DNA of 64,000 bases from Pipra filicauda. Its lineage: Eukaryota > Chordata > Aves > Passeriformes > Pipridae. The notes below the pieces were generated by a model that was given only the letters and a program-made list of their open reading frames with translations, made no database searches and was not told where the DNA came from. Shown here one piece after another: positions 1-13,380 of the stretch (its first letter is position 1; every line of letters starts with the position of its first letter). The stretch is taken from NCBI RefSeq assembly GCF_003945595.2, contig NW_024105087.1, forward strand, positions 2,423,001 to 2,487,000, read 5' to 3'. The position numbers and the translations under genes are program-made.

Positions 1-1666
1 AAATACAAAAAACCCTCCTACATTAGCATTAAGGATTTGACTTACACTCCTAAGGAAAAATGTTCTAAGTTAGTTCTGCTTCTGTCTGAGTTTGGAATTA
101 AAGCAATACAGACATTTTAAATTTAAAAAAAATGGACAATTGCTTTGCTTGGTTTTGTGTTATGTTTGGTTTTAGTTCTGCATTGGATAGTTTATAAACA
201 GCATGTACTAGGGTTTGGGTTTAAATCTTTATATGTTTGACCAGAATAATGTTTTTTCAGACAGGAAAAATTAAGGGTCCAATCTGCTATTGTTGTAATT
301 GAATTTAGAAGACTGAAGCAGGTGATGATAACTCAGGAATATACATGAAAAAAAAAAAAAAGAAATTGCCAAAAGCATGAAAAGAGTACATGATAAAATA
401 CGGCTTCCAAAATAACTTCTTCACAGAGTTGTTCAGCTTGTGTTAATTTCCAGAACTGCATGCATCCATTGTAGGTTCACAGTTTTTGCAGTAAGAAATA
501 CGATTTTCTAATTGATAGAGTCTTGCTTAACTATACAATTAATTAGTAAACTTTAAAAAATCATCTTATGTTTTAAAAACCAGAGAACTCAAATTGTTAA
601 GCATATACAAATTCCCCTAAAAAAAATTGAGGGTCTTAAATGAGCAAACAACACAGTCTCAGGCTTGTTGCAAAAATGAACTGTATATTTGATCTGCCAT
701 TCTTTTTTAACCATAGTTGCATATATATAGCACAAGTAATCTAGATAGTAACATTTGACTTGGAATATAAAAAAAGAGGCTAATAAGAAGTTCCTCCTCT
801 CCTTCAAAAGACAGAACAAAGAAAATACCAAAAGCTACATTGTATTCCATTCTGGTGACAGGGAAGGAGCAGGACTTTAAGTCATTCTTCATCCACAGGC
901 ATGGAAAAAATAAAACAGGATGTGGTCAAATTATAATTCTAAACCTGATTTTTCAAAAAAATATTCTTTTTTGAATAGTTCCTTTTTTTATTAATTACCA
1001 GATCTTGTGAACCATTGTATGTCAGAGAAACAAGTCAGACAAGATGTTTGCTTATAATTAAAGTGATGAAGAAACATTGAAATAACATCCCAGTTCAATA
1101 AAACTTAATAAAAATGAAACTAGAATACATGTCCTGACAACAAATAATGTAAGTATGCTTGAAATATATAAGGCAGGAGTCAAAAGGGACATTGAAAAAC
1201 CTGCAGCCTGCTGATAGTCTGAATGGTCCTGAACATAGTGAAATGTTTACCTATCAACCTCTCTTATGGAAATTTATGTATATGAAACCTATGGGAAATG
1301 ATCTTAGCTTAAATTGAAATTGTTATATCCATGGGGAGACAAAAGTGCCCACGGGGTTTTCTTTGTTTATTTCTTGTTAATTGAATTTGAAGTAGAAATG
1401 AAAAAGACTAGTATTTATTAAAATATATATATATAAATTAGCATGAAGACAGATAAATTTCAAAACAAAATCAATTTCTTATTGATATTGAATAACAAGA
1501 TCACAACATTTTATATCTTCAAAACTGAAATATGAAAAGGAAAATTTCTGTCTCAATATTTTTACTGTTTAATTTGCTTTTACTCACTGTCACAAACTCT
1601 CAAAGGTGACAGAAAAAAATAGTCCTTTCTAACCAACAATTCTTTCTTCAATTGATCTTGACTCTC
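1..1666. other. AT-rich non-coding stretch
   Basis: No gene is visible. Open frames are short (80 codons or fewer) and lack recognisable domains. It holds an A14 tract at 348-361, a TA-rich run at about 1422-1436, and a T16 tract at its right edge (1667-1682). I see no known repeat family. Confidence 0.6.
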
Positions 1667-1712
1667 TTTTTTTTTTTTTTTTCTTAATTGGGACAGACCA
1701 GCAGACAATAAA

Positions 1713-1893
1713 ATGAAAGTCAATAAACAGGTCAGCTTCTATCCAGCCCTGTGGGCATTCCTGCTTTTGTCTGGAGAAATCCTAAACCTCCAGTCATACG
1801 ACAAATGTTCTGGTAAAAAATAATGATGACAAGTTATGGAAAAAGATTGAAGAAGTGCTAAAAGAGTTTGAAAAACAGTCTTTGTCCTTGCAA
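1713..1893 (+). pseudogene. Possible decayed coding fragment, unidentified
   Basis: Two overlapping + frames look protein-like. The first starts at ATG 1713 and reads 36 codons through a hydrophobic run (ALWAFLLLSG) to TAA 1821. One frame over, codons from about 1801 to 1893 read a charged, coiled-coil-like stretch containing NDDKLWKKIEEVLKEFEKQ before TAA 1894. The switch happens at an A6 run, as expected of a frameshift in a dead gene. Bias toward Lys/Glu is weak evidence by itself in AT-rich DNA. I do not recognise the family. It lies 1.5 kb upstream of a stronger coding-like block on the same strand, so both could be remnants of one gene; that link is inference. It could equally be chance. 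Confidence 0.25.
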
Positions 1894-1896
1894 TAA

Positions 1897-3375
1897 AAAA
1901 TTGCAGATTGGTGACTGTGAAATGAAAAGGCAGCAGGTCTTTTTCATGTACCATGCACAGGGAGAGACAGAACCCAGCATCTGAGTCTGAAGCCTTCCTG
2001 GTTCTGCCTTGGGCTGATTGCCCACGGCCGCATTCTTGTGCAGGGGAGAACCAGTGAGCAATCCACGGGATTTTGTCCATTTTTATAAATGCTAGCCTCT
2101 TAACATCCAAGTGGACCAGATCACCCGTGCAGCATGTGGTCCAAATATACATTGAAGGTGAAGCTGCATTGACATTTCGCGATAGTTGACAAAAGCTCCC
2201 AGGTCCAGGGAATGGATGGTGTTCTTAGGTGAGCTCATGTTTCCAGCTGGTTCATGCTCCTAGTCTGGTTCAAAGTTCTCTGACATGTCCTAGAGTATGT
2301 TTTAGATGCTTTCCTGGGTTTAGTGTCCTTGTGCCACAGCGGCTGCTGTCCTTGTTCACGCTGATTAGTGTGTGGGACAAGTCCATCCGCTCTGCGCTGA
2401 GTCACCACATTAATCAGTGATTTGCTGCCTCTTGTCTCCTCCCGGCAAGGAGGCTGGAAACACACTTGGTATCCTTGAAACTGGGATCCAGGATGTGAAC
2501 AAGATGTGGAGCTACTCATACTCTGAGTACCCCAACGCATAAGTCTCTTTAGAGCATCAGCTGCATATGAAGATCTTCTTTTCACCCACTTGCTTACAGT
2601 GAGACAGCACTGATGTCTCACTGATGTAATTCCTCTAGAGCCAGATGAGATGCACTGTTTGGCTGAAGGAAGTTTCTTGATTGCCAGATGATTGACAGGT
2701 AGCACTAATCCACAAATCCCAAATAGACCTTCCCCGTGCTCACGTCCTCTTCTCTCCCTCTATGAGTCCAAGGTAATGAAATAGTTTAGGGAGGCAGTTA
2801 AGGAAAGCACGTTTTTTACCCTTTTATACAGTAATAAAAAAATCATTTATTCAAAACAAGGAAGGGACAGACAATTCCTAAACTAAAATCGAAGTGTCAT
2901 TGAATTTGAAGTACGGTATACACAGACACTTGCTCCGAACAATTCGAGTAGGTTGCAGGCTTCCTCCAAAAAATACAGGGTTTGGGTAGCTGCAGACTCC
3001 GGGGAGCTGCTGGGCAGTTGGGTTTGAGGTCCCTCTCAGACATCATATGTGAGCTGCAGGGGGGAGTTTGGGGTAGAAATATGTCTTTGCACAGGCAGAG
3101 CAACATCAATTTGGAGTCTCTCATTCATCTTCTAGCCGGCACAGATGGTTCCCCAACCAATACGTCCTTAATTAAAGGAGAGGCTTTGAGTAGCTTCATC
3201 TACAAGCTTTGGACTGGCCTAGGAGTTTGTTCAGCTGTGTCACATCTCTAGGATTTCTCACCATGATCAGCAGTCACTCCTGTAGGGTATGACATGCCAA
3301 GCACAATCAGTTAAACTAACCATGAGGACTTCTGAGTGACGATCAAGCTCTTTCCACATCTTCTTCCAGCAGTAA
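1897..3375. other. Non-coding stretch with chance-length open frames
   Basis: The longest open frame is 156 codons on the minus strand (2235-2705), rich in Ser, Arg and Gln with no domain I recognise. An 89-codon + frame lies at 2982-3251. Neither has a convincing start or splice context. Given the window size, frames of this length are expected by chance. A polypyrimidine-rich, acceptor-like TTCTTCCAG ends at 3369, just before the next coding-like block. Confidence 0.4.
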
Positions 3376-3708
3376 CAGCAGTGTGAACAATCCTGCCAAG
3401 AGGAGGTGGATGAGCTCTATGATTTCAAGTTGCTGCTGACGAATTATTAATTCTCCAATAGGCTTCTGAGAGTTGAAAGTTGGAGAAGAGATGTAACCTC
3501 CAAACAGCTAGGGATCATTGAAGAAGAACTTGTTGCTGATGGGGACAGTGGGAGAGACAAGATGAGGAACAAAGTGCTGACCTGGGGGCAAATTGAGCAC
3601 ATCTTGCTTTCCTGGAAGGTTCTGAATTTGCTGGAGTTGTATGTGACCACATTAAAAAAAATGAGCCTTGCAGAATTTGGCAGATATGATGCTAAACCAA
3701 TCCTAATA
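3376..3708 (+). pseudogene. Decayed coding block, unidentified protein
   Basis: One + frame is open for 111 codons apart from a single TAA at 3448-3450, and ends at TAA 3709. The translation is unlike random AT-rich DNA: Glu/Asp/Leu-rich and amphipathic, with segments such as QEEVDELYDFKLLLTN, LLRVESWRRDVTSKQLGIIE and KVLTWGQIEHILLSWKVLN. Three Trp residues and heptad-like Leu spacing suggest a helical or coiled-coil protein. An acceptor-like polypyrimidine stretch and CAG end at about 3369, so this could be a dead terminal exon. I do not recognise the parent gene. No poly(A) tail or other processed-pseudogene mark is seen. It is probably a unitary or exon-level pseudogene; a live exon of a fast-evolving gene is less likely because of the internal stop. 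Confidence 0.4.
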
Positions 3709-3711
3709 TAA

Positions 3712-5936
3712 TTCTCTTAATAGACTACTGTGTAATTGCCTGTTTCCCTCTTAATGGGAAACATTCACACTCCCCCAGGTGAACACGATCAGAAGCCCAC
3801 TCCAGTTCAAACTGTCCATCAAGGCAGGCTGACCCTCCTGGCTCAATTTAAACTGCCTCTAGTCCTGTATTCATTTGCAATAAGAGAAAATAAGGTTTAG
3901 CAAAATAAGGCTGATGGCAGCAGCTTTGGTAATCCTTTCCTAACCTATGCTAAAATAACACCCTGTATGAAAATACTAGCCCTTACAGGCTCAGGCCAGA
4001 GTGTTAAGGCTTAATGCTTGGTGAACAGTAGACTGTAGGAATTCAAATTAAAAAGGGCTGGAAAATCTTCATTACCATCATAACTGAGCAGTAGGAGGGT
4101 CCGAGCTGATCAGTTCCTACCTCAGCTTGTCTGAAGCCCTCATTAAGAAAACAGGTCTTTTTAACTATATGATGGGTCAGATGAATTAGAGAATTCCTAT
4201 CTTCCAATGAAGATTTCAGGGCAACTATGCACATTAGCAAATTATTTTGGTGCGTTGTTTGTGCCAGACCTTGTGTATTTCCAGCAGTTCATCAGAAATT
4301 CAGCTCAAGTCCTACAGGAGGCAGGGCTTTATGATACATGGGAAGTTACTTTCATATGATGATCATTTAAAGTTCATGCAGTAGAACAGAATACAACCTG
4401 TGTAACACAAGAAGAGACACTGGGGTTGAGGCAGAAAATCCAGATTTGCCACTAGTGTAAATGATGAACACTTCACTGGAACCATCTAAAACAAAGGCAG
4501 CTTTAAAAGTCCAGATCACAAAGCCACACCCAGCCTTAGTTTTCATCCTCTGAACAATGAGCCACTGTCACCCTCTCATCATACCCAAAGGCAAAGAGAG
4601 GAAAGGGGAGTTCTAGCTGCAAAGCAATGCCTTCATTTGCTTAGATATTCCCAATATGGAGAGAGAGAGTAGGTTGCTATATGTCAGCATATTCGTTTCT
4701 TTATCTTTCAAGAGAGCCTGAAAACAGAAATGTCTGTTTACTGGTTTGCACAGACACTAACTAAATAACAATTATAAGGCTTTGTAAATTTAAGCTAGAG
4801 GATACAGCTACTAAAGGAAATATTCAAAACGTATTTGGAGGGATGGTATGAACTAGTTGTACTTGCTAAAGTTGTTATTCATAAATAGTACTTCTCTTAG
4901 AGTATTCATGGCTTACAGCTGAATGAACATTCCAGTTATAATAATTAATTTGACCATGCCAAGTCAAGTGGTACATCTGACCTGTGGCTCAAGAACTGAG
5001 CACCAATAAAACCAAGAGCTACAGCTACTGGGTGGGGGAATTCATGGTCCAGGTTTCTTCTGTCACTCACCCTGATAATGAAAACACTCCTACAGAGGGT
5101 GTTTCCTGTCTATCAGGATGAATTTAAAATCTTGCACCCTTGTAGAGCAGCTGAAGTTTTGTTTGCAGCAGAGGTAAGTGAAAGGCTGTGGTTTTAACCC
5201 AGGTGAAAAATAATAGCAAATCTTCACTGCAGCCTCAGGTAGGCATTGTAGGCTGCCAGTGAGGTGCAACACCCCAGTTCAATCTCTCCTGCAATTCCCT
5301 TGCCGGTTGTCAGCCACGTTTGATAGAGCACACTAGAGCACACAGGCACATCCTGCCTTCAGTCATGCCCTTACACTTCAGTGTGCAGCTACATCCCATT
5401 ACCTGGTCAGCAGAACATTACAGCTTGTAAATCAGCAGCTCTTTTTATGTACCTGTTGGCTGTTCACAAGTTCTCTGAGCCTCACAGCCACGCATGGTGG
5501 GCCTGGTCAGCACTGCACCAACAGGTACCCAGCAGAGCCGGAGAAATTTCAGCTTGGCAGAATGACCTGGCAGGTCAAAATCACTCAGCGGCACAGGGAG
5601 AGTTTGGGGTGAAGGCCTGATTGATGTTCTTTGCACAAACTCAAGCAGAGTCTTATGCCTTTATAAATCCCCTGCATGATTTTAGATCTGATGAAAGTTA
5701 AACTGGGAATTCAGCAGAGGAAAAATTTTTCTGTGTGCAGGGGAACTGTATGAGGTTGAGTGCCTTATGTACCAGAATATGGCTTCAGTGAGACTCAGAG
5801 GTACACTGGCCTTTTCCAAACACTCTGCTCAGGGAGAAATTCCTCCCTAAATGAAAAACAGCTCTCCAGCAAGTGAAACCTTCTAGAAATATCTTGTATG
5901 ACCAATATATCACACGGTACATCATGTACTGTATTT
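3712..5936. other. Non-coding stretch
   Basis: I see no gene, RNA or recognisable repeat. Open frames are at most about 80 codons and lack domain signatures. Confidence 0.5.
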
Positions 5937-5950
5937 CCCCCCCCCCCCCC
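5937..5950 (+). repeat. Poly-C tract (C14)
   Basis: Fourteen consecutive C residues, followed by AGGTAATC. Such runs are length-unstable and on the minus strand form a G14 run able to fold as a G-quadruplex. Confidence 0.95.
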
Positions 5951-8900
5951 AGGTAATCTGCCTGAACAAAGACTCGCTTTTGTCCTCAAGTTCTTTCACC
6001 TCCTTGTATCACTCATTCCTCAGCAATGCCCTCCATGCTGGGGGGATGCCATGAAGCCTTGTGGTATTGTGCAACGTTGTCAAAGAAATTTATGATCCAA
6101 TATTTTGGTTTTTGAAAGGCTACTCCTCCCCTTTCTGCTTTAGCAAAGAATTTACTCTGGTCAAGGTCATGTGAATTTCAGCAGTGGGGATACCTGCCTG
6201 ACAGTCTACCTGAGTGTGCCCCAGGGATGTATTGCCTTTCAAAACACATGACAACAAGGTATTATACCCATACTCAGCCTACAGCTTTTTAATTCCAGGT
6301 TTGACTAGGTTTCCACGCTATACAGACAGAACTTTGGTGGTTGATTCAAAAAAAAAAAAAGAAATTGATAAGTTAGAATAAAAGCATGAATCCATATCAA
6401 TCACTCACAGAGGTTTATACACAGATAGGTGTGTGGGAAAACTGGAAGAACTCAATCAAAACTGATGTGGAGAAGAAATGACTGGCTATATTGACAATGA
6501 GGGATAATAACTATAGAGATACATGGCAGGAAGACTTACAAAAGGAAGCCTCAGAACTAGTGACATAATTTGAATGAGAAATGTCTCAGGAAAACTTAAA
6601 TGTCATTGCTGTTCAGGTTGTCAACAGTAATTCTGTCATTTAGGTAAATGCTCCATTATTTTATTACAAGCCTTTAATTACTGTTCTTGCATTCTAAATA
6701 TGTTTTGTTCTCTGAAGCTCAACGTCGAAGTGACCCATTATTTATTAAAGGTAAAATGGCAGCATAATAGCATGCTAGCCCAAAAAATGCTCTTAGTATT
6801 GTAATACATTCATGGAGCTAATGCTGGACAGCCACGCACAGCACTTCAGAAACACGTCAGGGCTGTTGTTTGGTTTGTTTGTTTGTGTTTGTCACATCTT
6901 CAAATGAGTATGAAGTCCAGCTTTCCTCCATGCATCAAGAGCATGACAATGTAATTTTAAAGACTATGGAAAACTGACTAAAAACCAGTGAGAATTTGTT
7001 CCAGTAATCTGCCAGGATGGGCAGGGTCCCTAGCCCTCCAGAAGTTAGATTTTATGGAGGGATTGCAATCAGTGTGCTTTTCAAAAGGAGGTTTCACATC
7101 TCACCGAGTACTTCTTAAAGAGAGATTGCATCGGATAGCTTCCCAGCCCAGGCTTCCTTGAGGACATTAATTCTTGAGTCTATTTGATAACTGACAGCTG
7201 AACTGTGAACTTTGGGTTTTTTGCACCGTCTGTGAGACTGCGCTTCCAAACCCCCAGACAATGCAGTGGAAAAAACCTGGAAAATGCAGTTATACCTCAG
7301 TCCCATCACATGACTTGTCTGTTCTTGACCCCAAGTTCACATTCAACTTAACTAAGAAAATGAAACAGATATATAACAAGGGAAATAGGCCTGGGGGAGG
7401 GGAGCAATAATGGCCACATGCTGCAATACAGAGAAGAACTGGAGCAAAGTATTAACACGTGAAAATCACAATTCAAGGCAGGAATAAATCAAATGGGCTG
7501 CAAAGACTGCAGTGTATCCAAGGTACTTTCTGTGAGGTAGAGAAAAGAGGCCATCCAGGGATTTGCAAAAGGGACAAGTTTCAGCCCTGGAAAAAAAAAT
7601 TCTATTGAACAAGTAACAAATATCACCCTCAGATCTAATTTTCTTACTTTGCAGTTTTTTTCTTGACCTGCTGCAATTTTACAATGAGCTCTACAACTTT
7701 GTGGGTTGTCTGTTGTTTGAAACAAACTGACTCATCAAATGATGCACTTTTACTGCTGTTTACACAACTGTAACGGCCTTATCTAAAGTACAATAGTTCA
7801 CTTAATATATAAAGACAGGAAAAGCTACTGAAGATAGATGCATAGTTTCATCTTAGGGGTCCATACCAGAACTTGCATAGTGCAAGTATCCTTAATAGAT
7901 TTGGTATGTGTTTTCCATCCAAAGTACCAAGCATTCAGCCCTTGTTGGATTTACTTATGTCAAGATTGCATATAAGACTGCTTCTGGCTTCAAGAAACTT
8001 CAGTGTGAAACACGGGACTTAGACTGGAATGAGGAGGGATGTCAGGCAGAAAAGAACCTGAATTTGATCATAAAACTACCTTTGCACATACCATGCGGAG
8101 AGGAAGTGGTGAAGTGGTGAGAGGAACTGCATAGAAAGGGTAGAAAGAGTTGGCATGAGATGATTTAAAAAACATACTTAAGCCTCTCCAAAATTTGTTC
8201 CCCACCCCTTAACTTGCCCTTTTCCTTCAAATTCAACAAGGTCCTTGATCCGTCATAAATGGTTGAAACTTCATTTAACTCAACTTCCTTTAAAAAGGAA
8301 GAGGTTAACACCATCCTCAGGAGCCAAGGAGTAGGTCTCTGCAATCTTTAAATGAGCAGTTCTCCTACAGCACCTCTGCTTTACCTATAATAACCCTCGT
8401 GCCTGGTTTTAGGGGCTTGAAACTCTGACTGAAGTAGAAGGAAACTAAATCACAAGAATCTTTTGTGATGCAAGGAAATCTTCTTTGGAGGCTGTTTTTC
8501 AGTGACAACCCAAATACTGTATAAGGCTGTTTGAGCATAATTCCTGAGTGTAGCTCTGCCCTATATATCTCAGGCTGTTTGTTCAGTGCTCGGTACCAGG
8601 CAGACATTTCAAGAGTGCATGAGCAGGAATAGGAATAGAACTGAGTAGTTAATGGGAAGCATTTGTTATTGCCTAATTGCATCAAATATATCAGTATTTA
8701 AGGAAGCAAATTATAAATATAACAGACAGTCATGGATTTGTTCAAGGTTGAGCTCAGTCCTGGAGTCAAAGATTAAATAGCCTTTGCCTGCCATGATTCA
8801 TCATCATGAACCTGTGGGTATAATGGCTACCAAGGAGTTTTTGGCTGAGAATTCATAACATACGACAACCCACTGTATTTCAAGTTATTTTAAATGTCTT

Positions 8901-10126
8901 TTTTCTTTAAATATAGACCATCTGTATGAATATCTACTCATTGTTCCATAAGAGCCGACTATCAGCCCTTTACAATTATTCTTCCAGCCTGTGGGGCTCA
9001 ATGATGCCTTTTTTTGTTCCACATTTTGAGACAGTTCTCAGGTGATCACTTACAGAGAAACCCTCCATGGTGAACAACCACACGACTTAATTTCACATCC
9101 AGAGCTGAAGGAGATAGATGAAAAAAGCAGGCTAAAAAATGCAGGTTTTTCACATGATGATGATAACAGCCCACGTAAATGGGACTTGTAATAATAAATT
9201 ACTTGTAATTTGACCAGTAAGTTGTTTACAGAAAATCAAATTCACTATTAATATAAACAATAGACTAGAATATCTTTGTTCTTCAGAGAAGTAAGTGACT
9301 CCTAAAAGCTGGGTCCTGAAAGCAACAGTACTATTTCTTGCTTGGAAAAATGTTGCTCTATGAAATGTAGCTACCACAAATGCTATGAGTAGCTACACTT
9401 GTTCAATTTCATGAAGGACCTTTCTTAAAATGTAAGATATGTAAAGAAGATTAACAAAAATTATACCGGAGATGAAAAACAAATGACATTTAACTTCTAA
9501 AATACCTTAAAATAAAACCGAGCAGGGGTCACACAAGGTAAGTAATTTTCATTAACACGAATGAAACCCAACCTATCACTCTTGGGTTGACACCATTAAA
9601 AAACTGTATTAAAGAGGTTCACACAAGGTGTACTAGAATAAGATGTACTAGGACATTAGGAAAAGATGAAATCAGCTCTGAATGTATAAAAGTACTACTA
9701 CAGTCTTTAGTTTAAGTTTGCTATTTTTTAGTTTAGCATTATTGGTTATTAAATCATTATGTGCCACCTTCATCAAAAAAATCATAAAACAGGAGCCAAC
9801 CTTCAAGCCTAGAGAGTTACTGTTATGGCTTCTGTGAAAGAAGGAGTTTTCAGCAGTTTCAATAATCCCCTAAAACTTCTATTAGAGTACCCAAATTTAA
9901 CATGACCATCACAGACTGCAGAAAGCAGATGAGGCCTCTTTTCATCTTCTTCTACAAGCCGAAGAGTGGATGAGCCATGTGCTTTTAATATTACTAAGGT
10001 TATCAGATTATACTCTTGCAGGGAAAAAAAAGTCAGAGTAAAGATGAATCTAAATTCATGACAAAAAAATAATGCAGAATAGGAGGAAACAAAATGAGCC
10101 AGAGACTTTTCATGAACTCTGCATGG
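5951..10126. other. Non-coding stretch
   Basis: No gene seen. It contains an A12-13 tract near 6348-6360, a short TTTG-rich run near 6870-6892 and an 8-bp inverted repeat at 8284-8301 (CTTCCTTT, 2-nt loop, AAAGGAAG). Open frames reach 106 codons (minus, 8365-8685) without recognisable content. Confidence 0.5.
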
Positions 10127-10154
10127 GCATGAACATCTTCTCAGATGTTCATGC
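10127..10154. repeat. Perfect 12-bp inverted repeat with 4-nt loop
   Basis: GCATGAACATCT (10127-10138) is followed by loop TCTC and its exact reverse complement AGATGTTCATGC (10143-10154). The half-sites GAACA and TGTTC are inverted with a 10-nt gap, which is wider than the 3-nt gap of a steroid-receptor element. It could form a cruciform or a small RNA hairpin. The stem is too short for a microRNA precursor unless imperfect pairing extends it. Confidence 0.85.
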
Positions 10155-13100
10155 TGACTTTTGAAGGGAGTGTTTTCCTCCTTACAGGGTAGCCTGAAAA
10201 ATATTGGTCTGTATAGAACAAAAAGGCCATTATACTGTGTATTAAACAAATCCTGCACTGTTCTGATCAGTAGACCTGATCATTACATACTTTTGTGTCC
10301 TTTGGAGGAATTATGCCATAAGCTCTCATTTTTCTGGCACCCCAGGAAGTGTCTCCTCCATTTGTGCACTGAGTTACTTCAAAGGAAACTACTGTGTAAA
10401 AGCCTAACAAAAGCAGTAAAACTCATTTTGATGTGCTCTTGATGTGCAGTTGGGCTCGGACATAAGTTCTCACAATCATTCCAGTGTAAAGAAAAAAATC
10501 AGTCCCATGTCTTCCTTTTTATTACTTATTAAACCTCAGCTACCAGAACTGTGATCAGAAGAAGAAGCGATGATCAATACTGCTATGTGTCTCTGATAGT
10601 AATGGAAAAAACAGAGGCCACAGATAGATTCATTTGGAAAGAAGGAAAAAACACAGAAATGTTGTTCTCAGTCAGGTAAAATCACCTTCTGCAATATTAA
10701 AAAAAATTATATTAGATGCCATTGTACAGACCAGAAGAATATTCACCAGGTGCTCACACTGAAGTCTGTGCTGGCATTGCTGTTTAATTACCTGCAGTGA
10801 ACTAAAGGATTGAAGTCCTGAGGAAGTGAAAATAAGTTCTCTTGTGCTTTAAAATTATGGATTTTACTAAACCACGCTGAAATATTCAACTTCATTCCCT
10901 CTGCAAGTCAACAAACAAGGCAGGGGCAAAAGCTACCTCTCACAGGCGCTTGTTCTCTAGTATGAAATTAGTTTTCATTTACCTTAATTTGTTCTGTTTG
11001 CTAAGAATTACTGGAGCTATTAAAGCTCAGACTTGAATTTTAAGATCAAATTACTTTCTTATGAATTTTTTGATATAATAATCTCACACATCAGTGGCAT
11101 CTTCCTTTACCAACATCTACATATCCTCTGTTCATCTCTGGAGTGGCAAGCTACCTATATTGTCTGTAAATATTCGCATTTTATAGTAGTCTGGAGAGTT
11201 CATATAACCTTCCTGGTGGCTGGGCCACCCCAAGCCTTGGTCTCAACATTCAAGTTGAGAAAATAAACAGAGAAGTAAATTTTTTCTACTTTTTTTCTTT
11301 TTTTTTTTTTAATTCAAACACTCCAGAGGAAGTTTCTTTGTATCTTTGTGCTCCTTGGCGGTAACAGATCTTAGGAGACCAGTTTTTAGTGGCCCCTGTC
11401 ACCATGAAGCCGATTGCTCTCATCTCCCCCAGGAAAGTTTTGCCCAGCATTTGCCTCCTCACCCTCAGATTCATCAGGACTTCTCCAGTTCCATGTGCAT
11501 AAATAAACAAATTCACACACCACATACTGTCCTGAAATGCTGAGGAATAGCTACCAAAAGTAACTGAGCAATTATAGACATGATGCAGGTCAAATATCTT
11601 GATACATTGATAACCAAATGCAAAATGTAACATCTCACAAGGACTTATTTTTAGGATAATTAATTTATATTATATTTGCTTCCCAGATATATTAATGGCA
11701 ATATTAGAAACATTTTTCAAAAACAACAGAATGCAAGGCATAGTCTTCTCCTGAAACTAGACATCCTGACATGAGAGGCATTTAAACTTTTTTTTACAAA
11801 GAGAATTTGCTAATGACCTCAGCTATTTTGTTTACCCTAAATCATTGTGGACAAACCTTTTACTGTCACAAACAAGACATTCCCTCTGCTTGACCAAGAA
11901 GCTGACTGAGTTGGTCAAGGTCTCCTTATGAATCAAGAAAGCTCATTTCTGACATCAGAACAGGATATGGGAGCTGGTGATGGGTTCCTGCTTTACCTAA
12001 ATATGAGCAGGGCAGACCTAGGCAGGTTTTCATTGCAAAAGACAGGCTATCAGATGATAACTGAGATGGAAGCCCCACAAAGAGATTCAGTCAATTCATT
12101 CATAGGGTCTTTAAATAGTATGATCTAAAACAAGTGCTCTTACCGCACATGCATCGATATCAAACCACTCTCACACAGGGGGATGACAAAAATGTGAAGT
12201 TAATCTCCTGAGTTCCCAGAAAAGAAAAGCTAGAGAGCATATTAGAAACATCACAGACAAGAAAGCTCAAATCTGATCTCAAAATGAACATGAAAAAACA
12301 GCATCACAAACAACCAGTATGTCAAATCAAAGGATTTTACTATTGTACTGTGCCACTGGAGAAAACAAATGACTTTGCAATACCTATGGGAACAGATAAG
12401 CATTAATGACAGCATTGGAAAGATGAAAGAGATTAACTACCTATTCTGGCAATGTGTCCTTCTTGCCTTGACCAACAGTGAAATCCAATACAACTTAATT
12501 TTTGCATAAAATACTTAACACGTCTCATAAAATGCTTTATAGGGAGTGTCAGGCAAGGTAGAGGAAGACTACAGAGAAATGGAATCCCCAGGGAAAGTCC
12601 TAAGTAGTTGAGATAAAAGTTTCCGCAATTTCCTGTTCTCCCTTCTCTGTCCACACCTCTTGTAAAATATGCAGATTTTTCTTCATGTTTTCTACCCCTC
12701 TGTTCCTGTTTTCATACTTTAATGTCACAAGCTAGTGTGAGACACTGTGTATTTATTACCTTAATTTACTTAACACAAAAATTTATTCTTTTGGTTGCTG
12801 CTGAGTTGTGTTTACAGAAGAAGGAAAATCACATCCCCTGCATCTGGCAACCTCCCACTTTTTATGTGGCCCTGATAAATTCAGCGTTTAAATATTCTCA
12901 AAATAAAGGGAGATTTATCCACTATTCTGCAAGTGGAAGTCTTACAAGCAATTTTCTCTGGTATCTCTTCTCAAATCAGAATCCAGTAAATAGACATACT
13001 TGGTTACTCCCAAGAAGCATTATCTAGGTGTTTACTGTAAACCATCCAGCACTGAAAGGCTTGAATAAGTCTGCATTTCAAATGCATAAATTTTCACCCA

Positions 13101-13355
13101 GAGTCTGAAATGTTTGTTACTTTTAGACCATGGTAATGATTTGTTATAGCACTTTGTTTCTTTTTTTTTTTTTTTTGTGAACTCAAAATTAATAGAAAAT
13201 CATACTGGGCACCTTTTCATTTAGGAGAACACTTTACTTTTGCCAGAGACATATGTTTACATATGTTATGTAAAAACCATAACAAAACTGCCAAAAGTCA
13301 ACACCACAAGGCCCTAAACCTAGACTTTCTACTTCTACTGATTCCTAAAACTGGA
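10155..13355. other. Non-coding stretch
   Basis: No gene or recognisable repeat family is visible, apart from a T16 tract at 13161-13176. Open frames are 115 codons or fewer and have no domain signature. Confidence 0.5.
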
Positions 13356-13380
13356 GGGAGAAAGGGAGAAACTGGGGGGG
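13356..13380 (+). other. Potential G-quadruplex motif
   Basis: GGG, GGG and a G7 run are separated by 5-nt and 7-nt loops. Splitting the G7 run gives four G3 tracts, which meets the usual G-quadruplex pattern. There is no adjacent promoter. Confidence 0.5.

Noticed and set aside
1667..1682. T16 tract as the poly(A) of a minus-strand processed pseudogene
   Set aside because: The coding-like blocks to its right lie on the + strand, so the orientation does not fit.
2235..2705. 156-codon minus-strand open frame
   Set aside because: Ser/Arg/Gln-rich with no recognisable content, within chance expectation.
4435..4490. Possible ancient TTTACACCAGTG-type repeat
   Set aside because: Only CACTAGTGTAAAT and CACTTCACTGG agree; too little to support.
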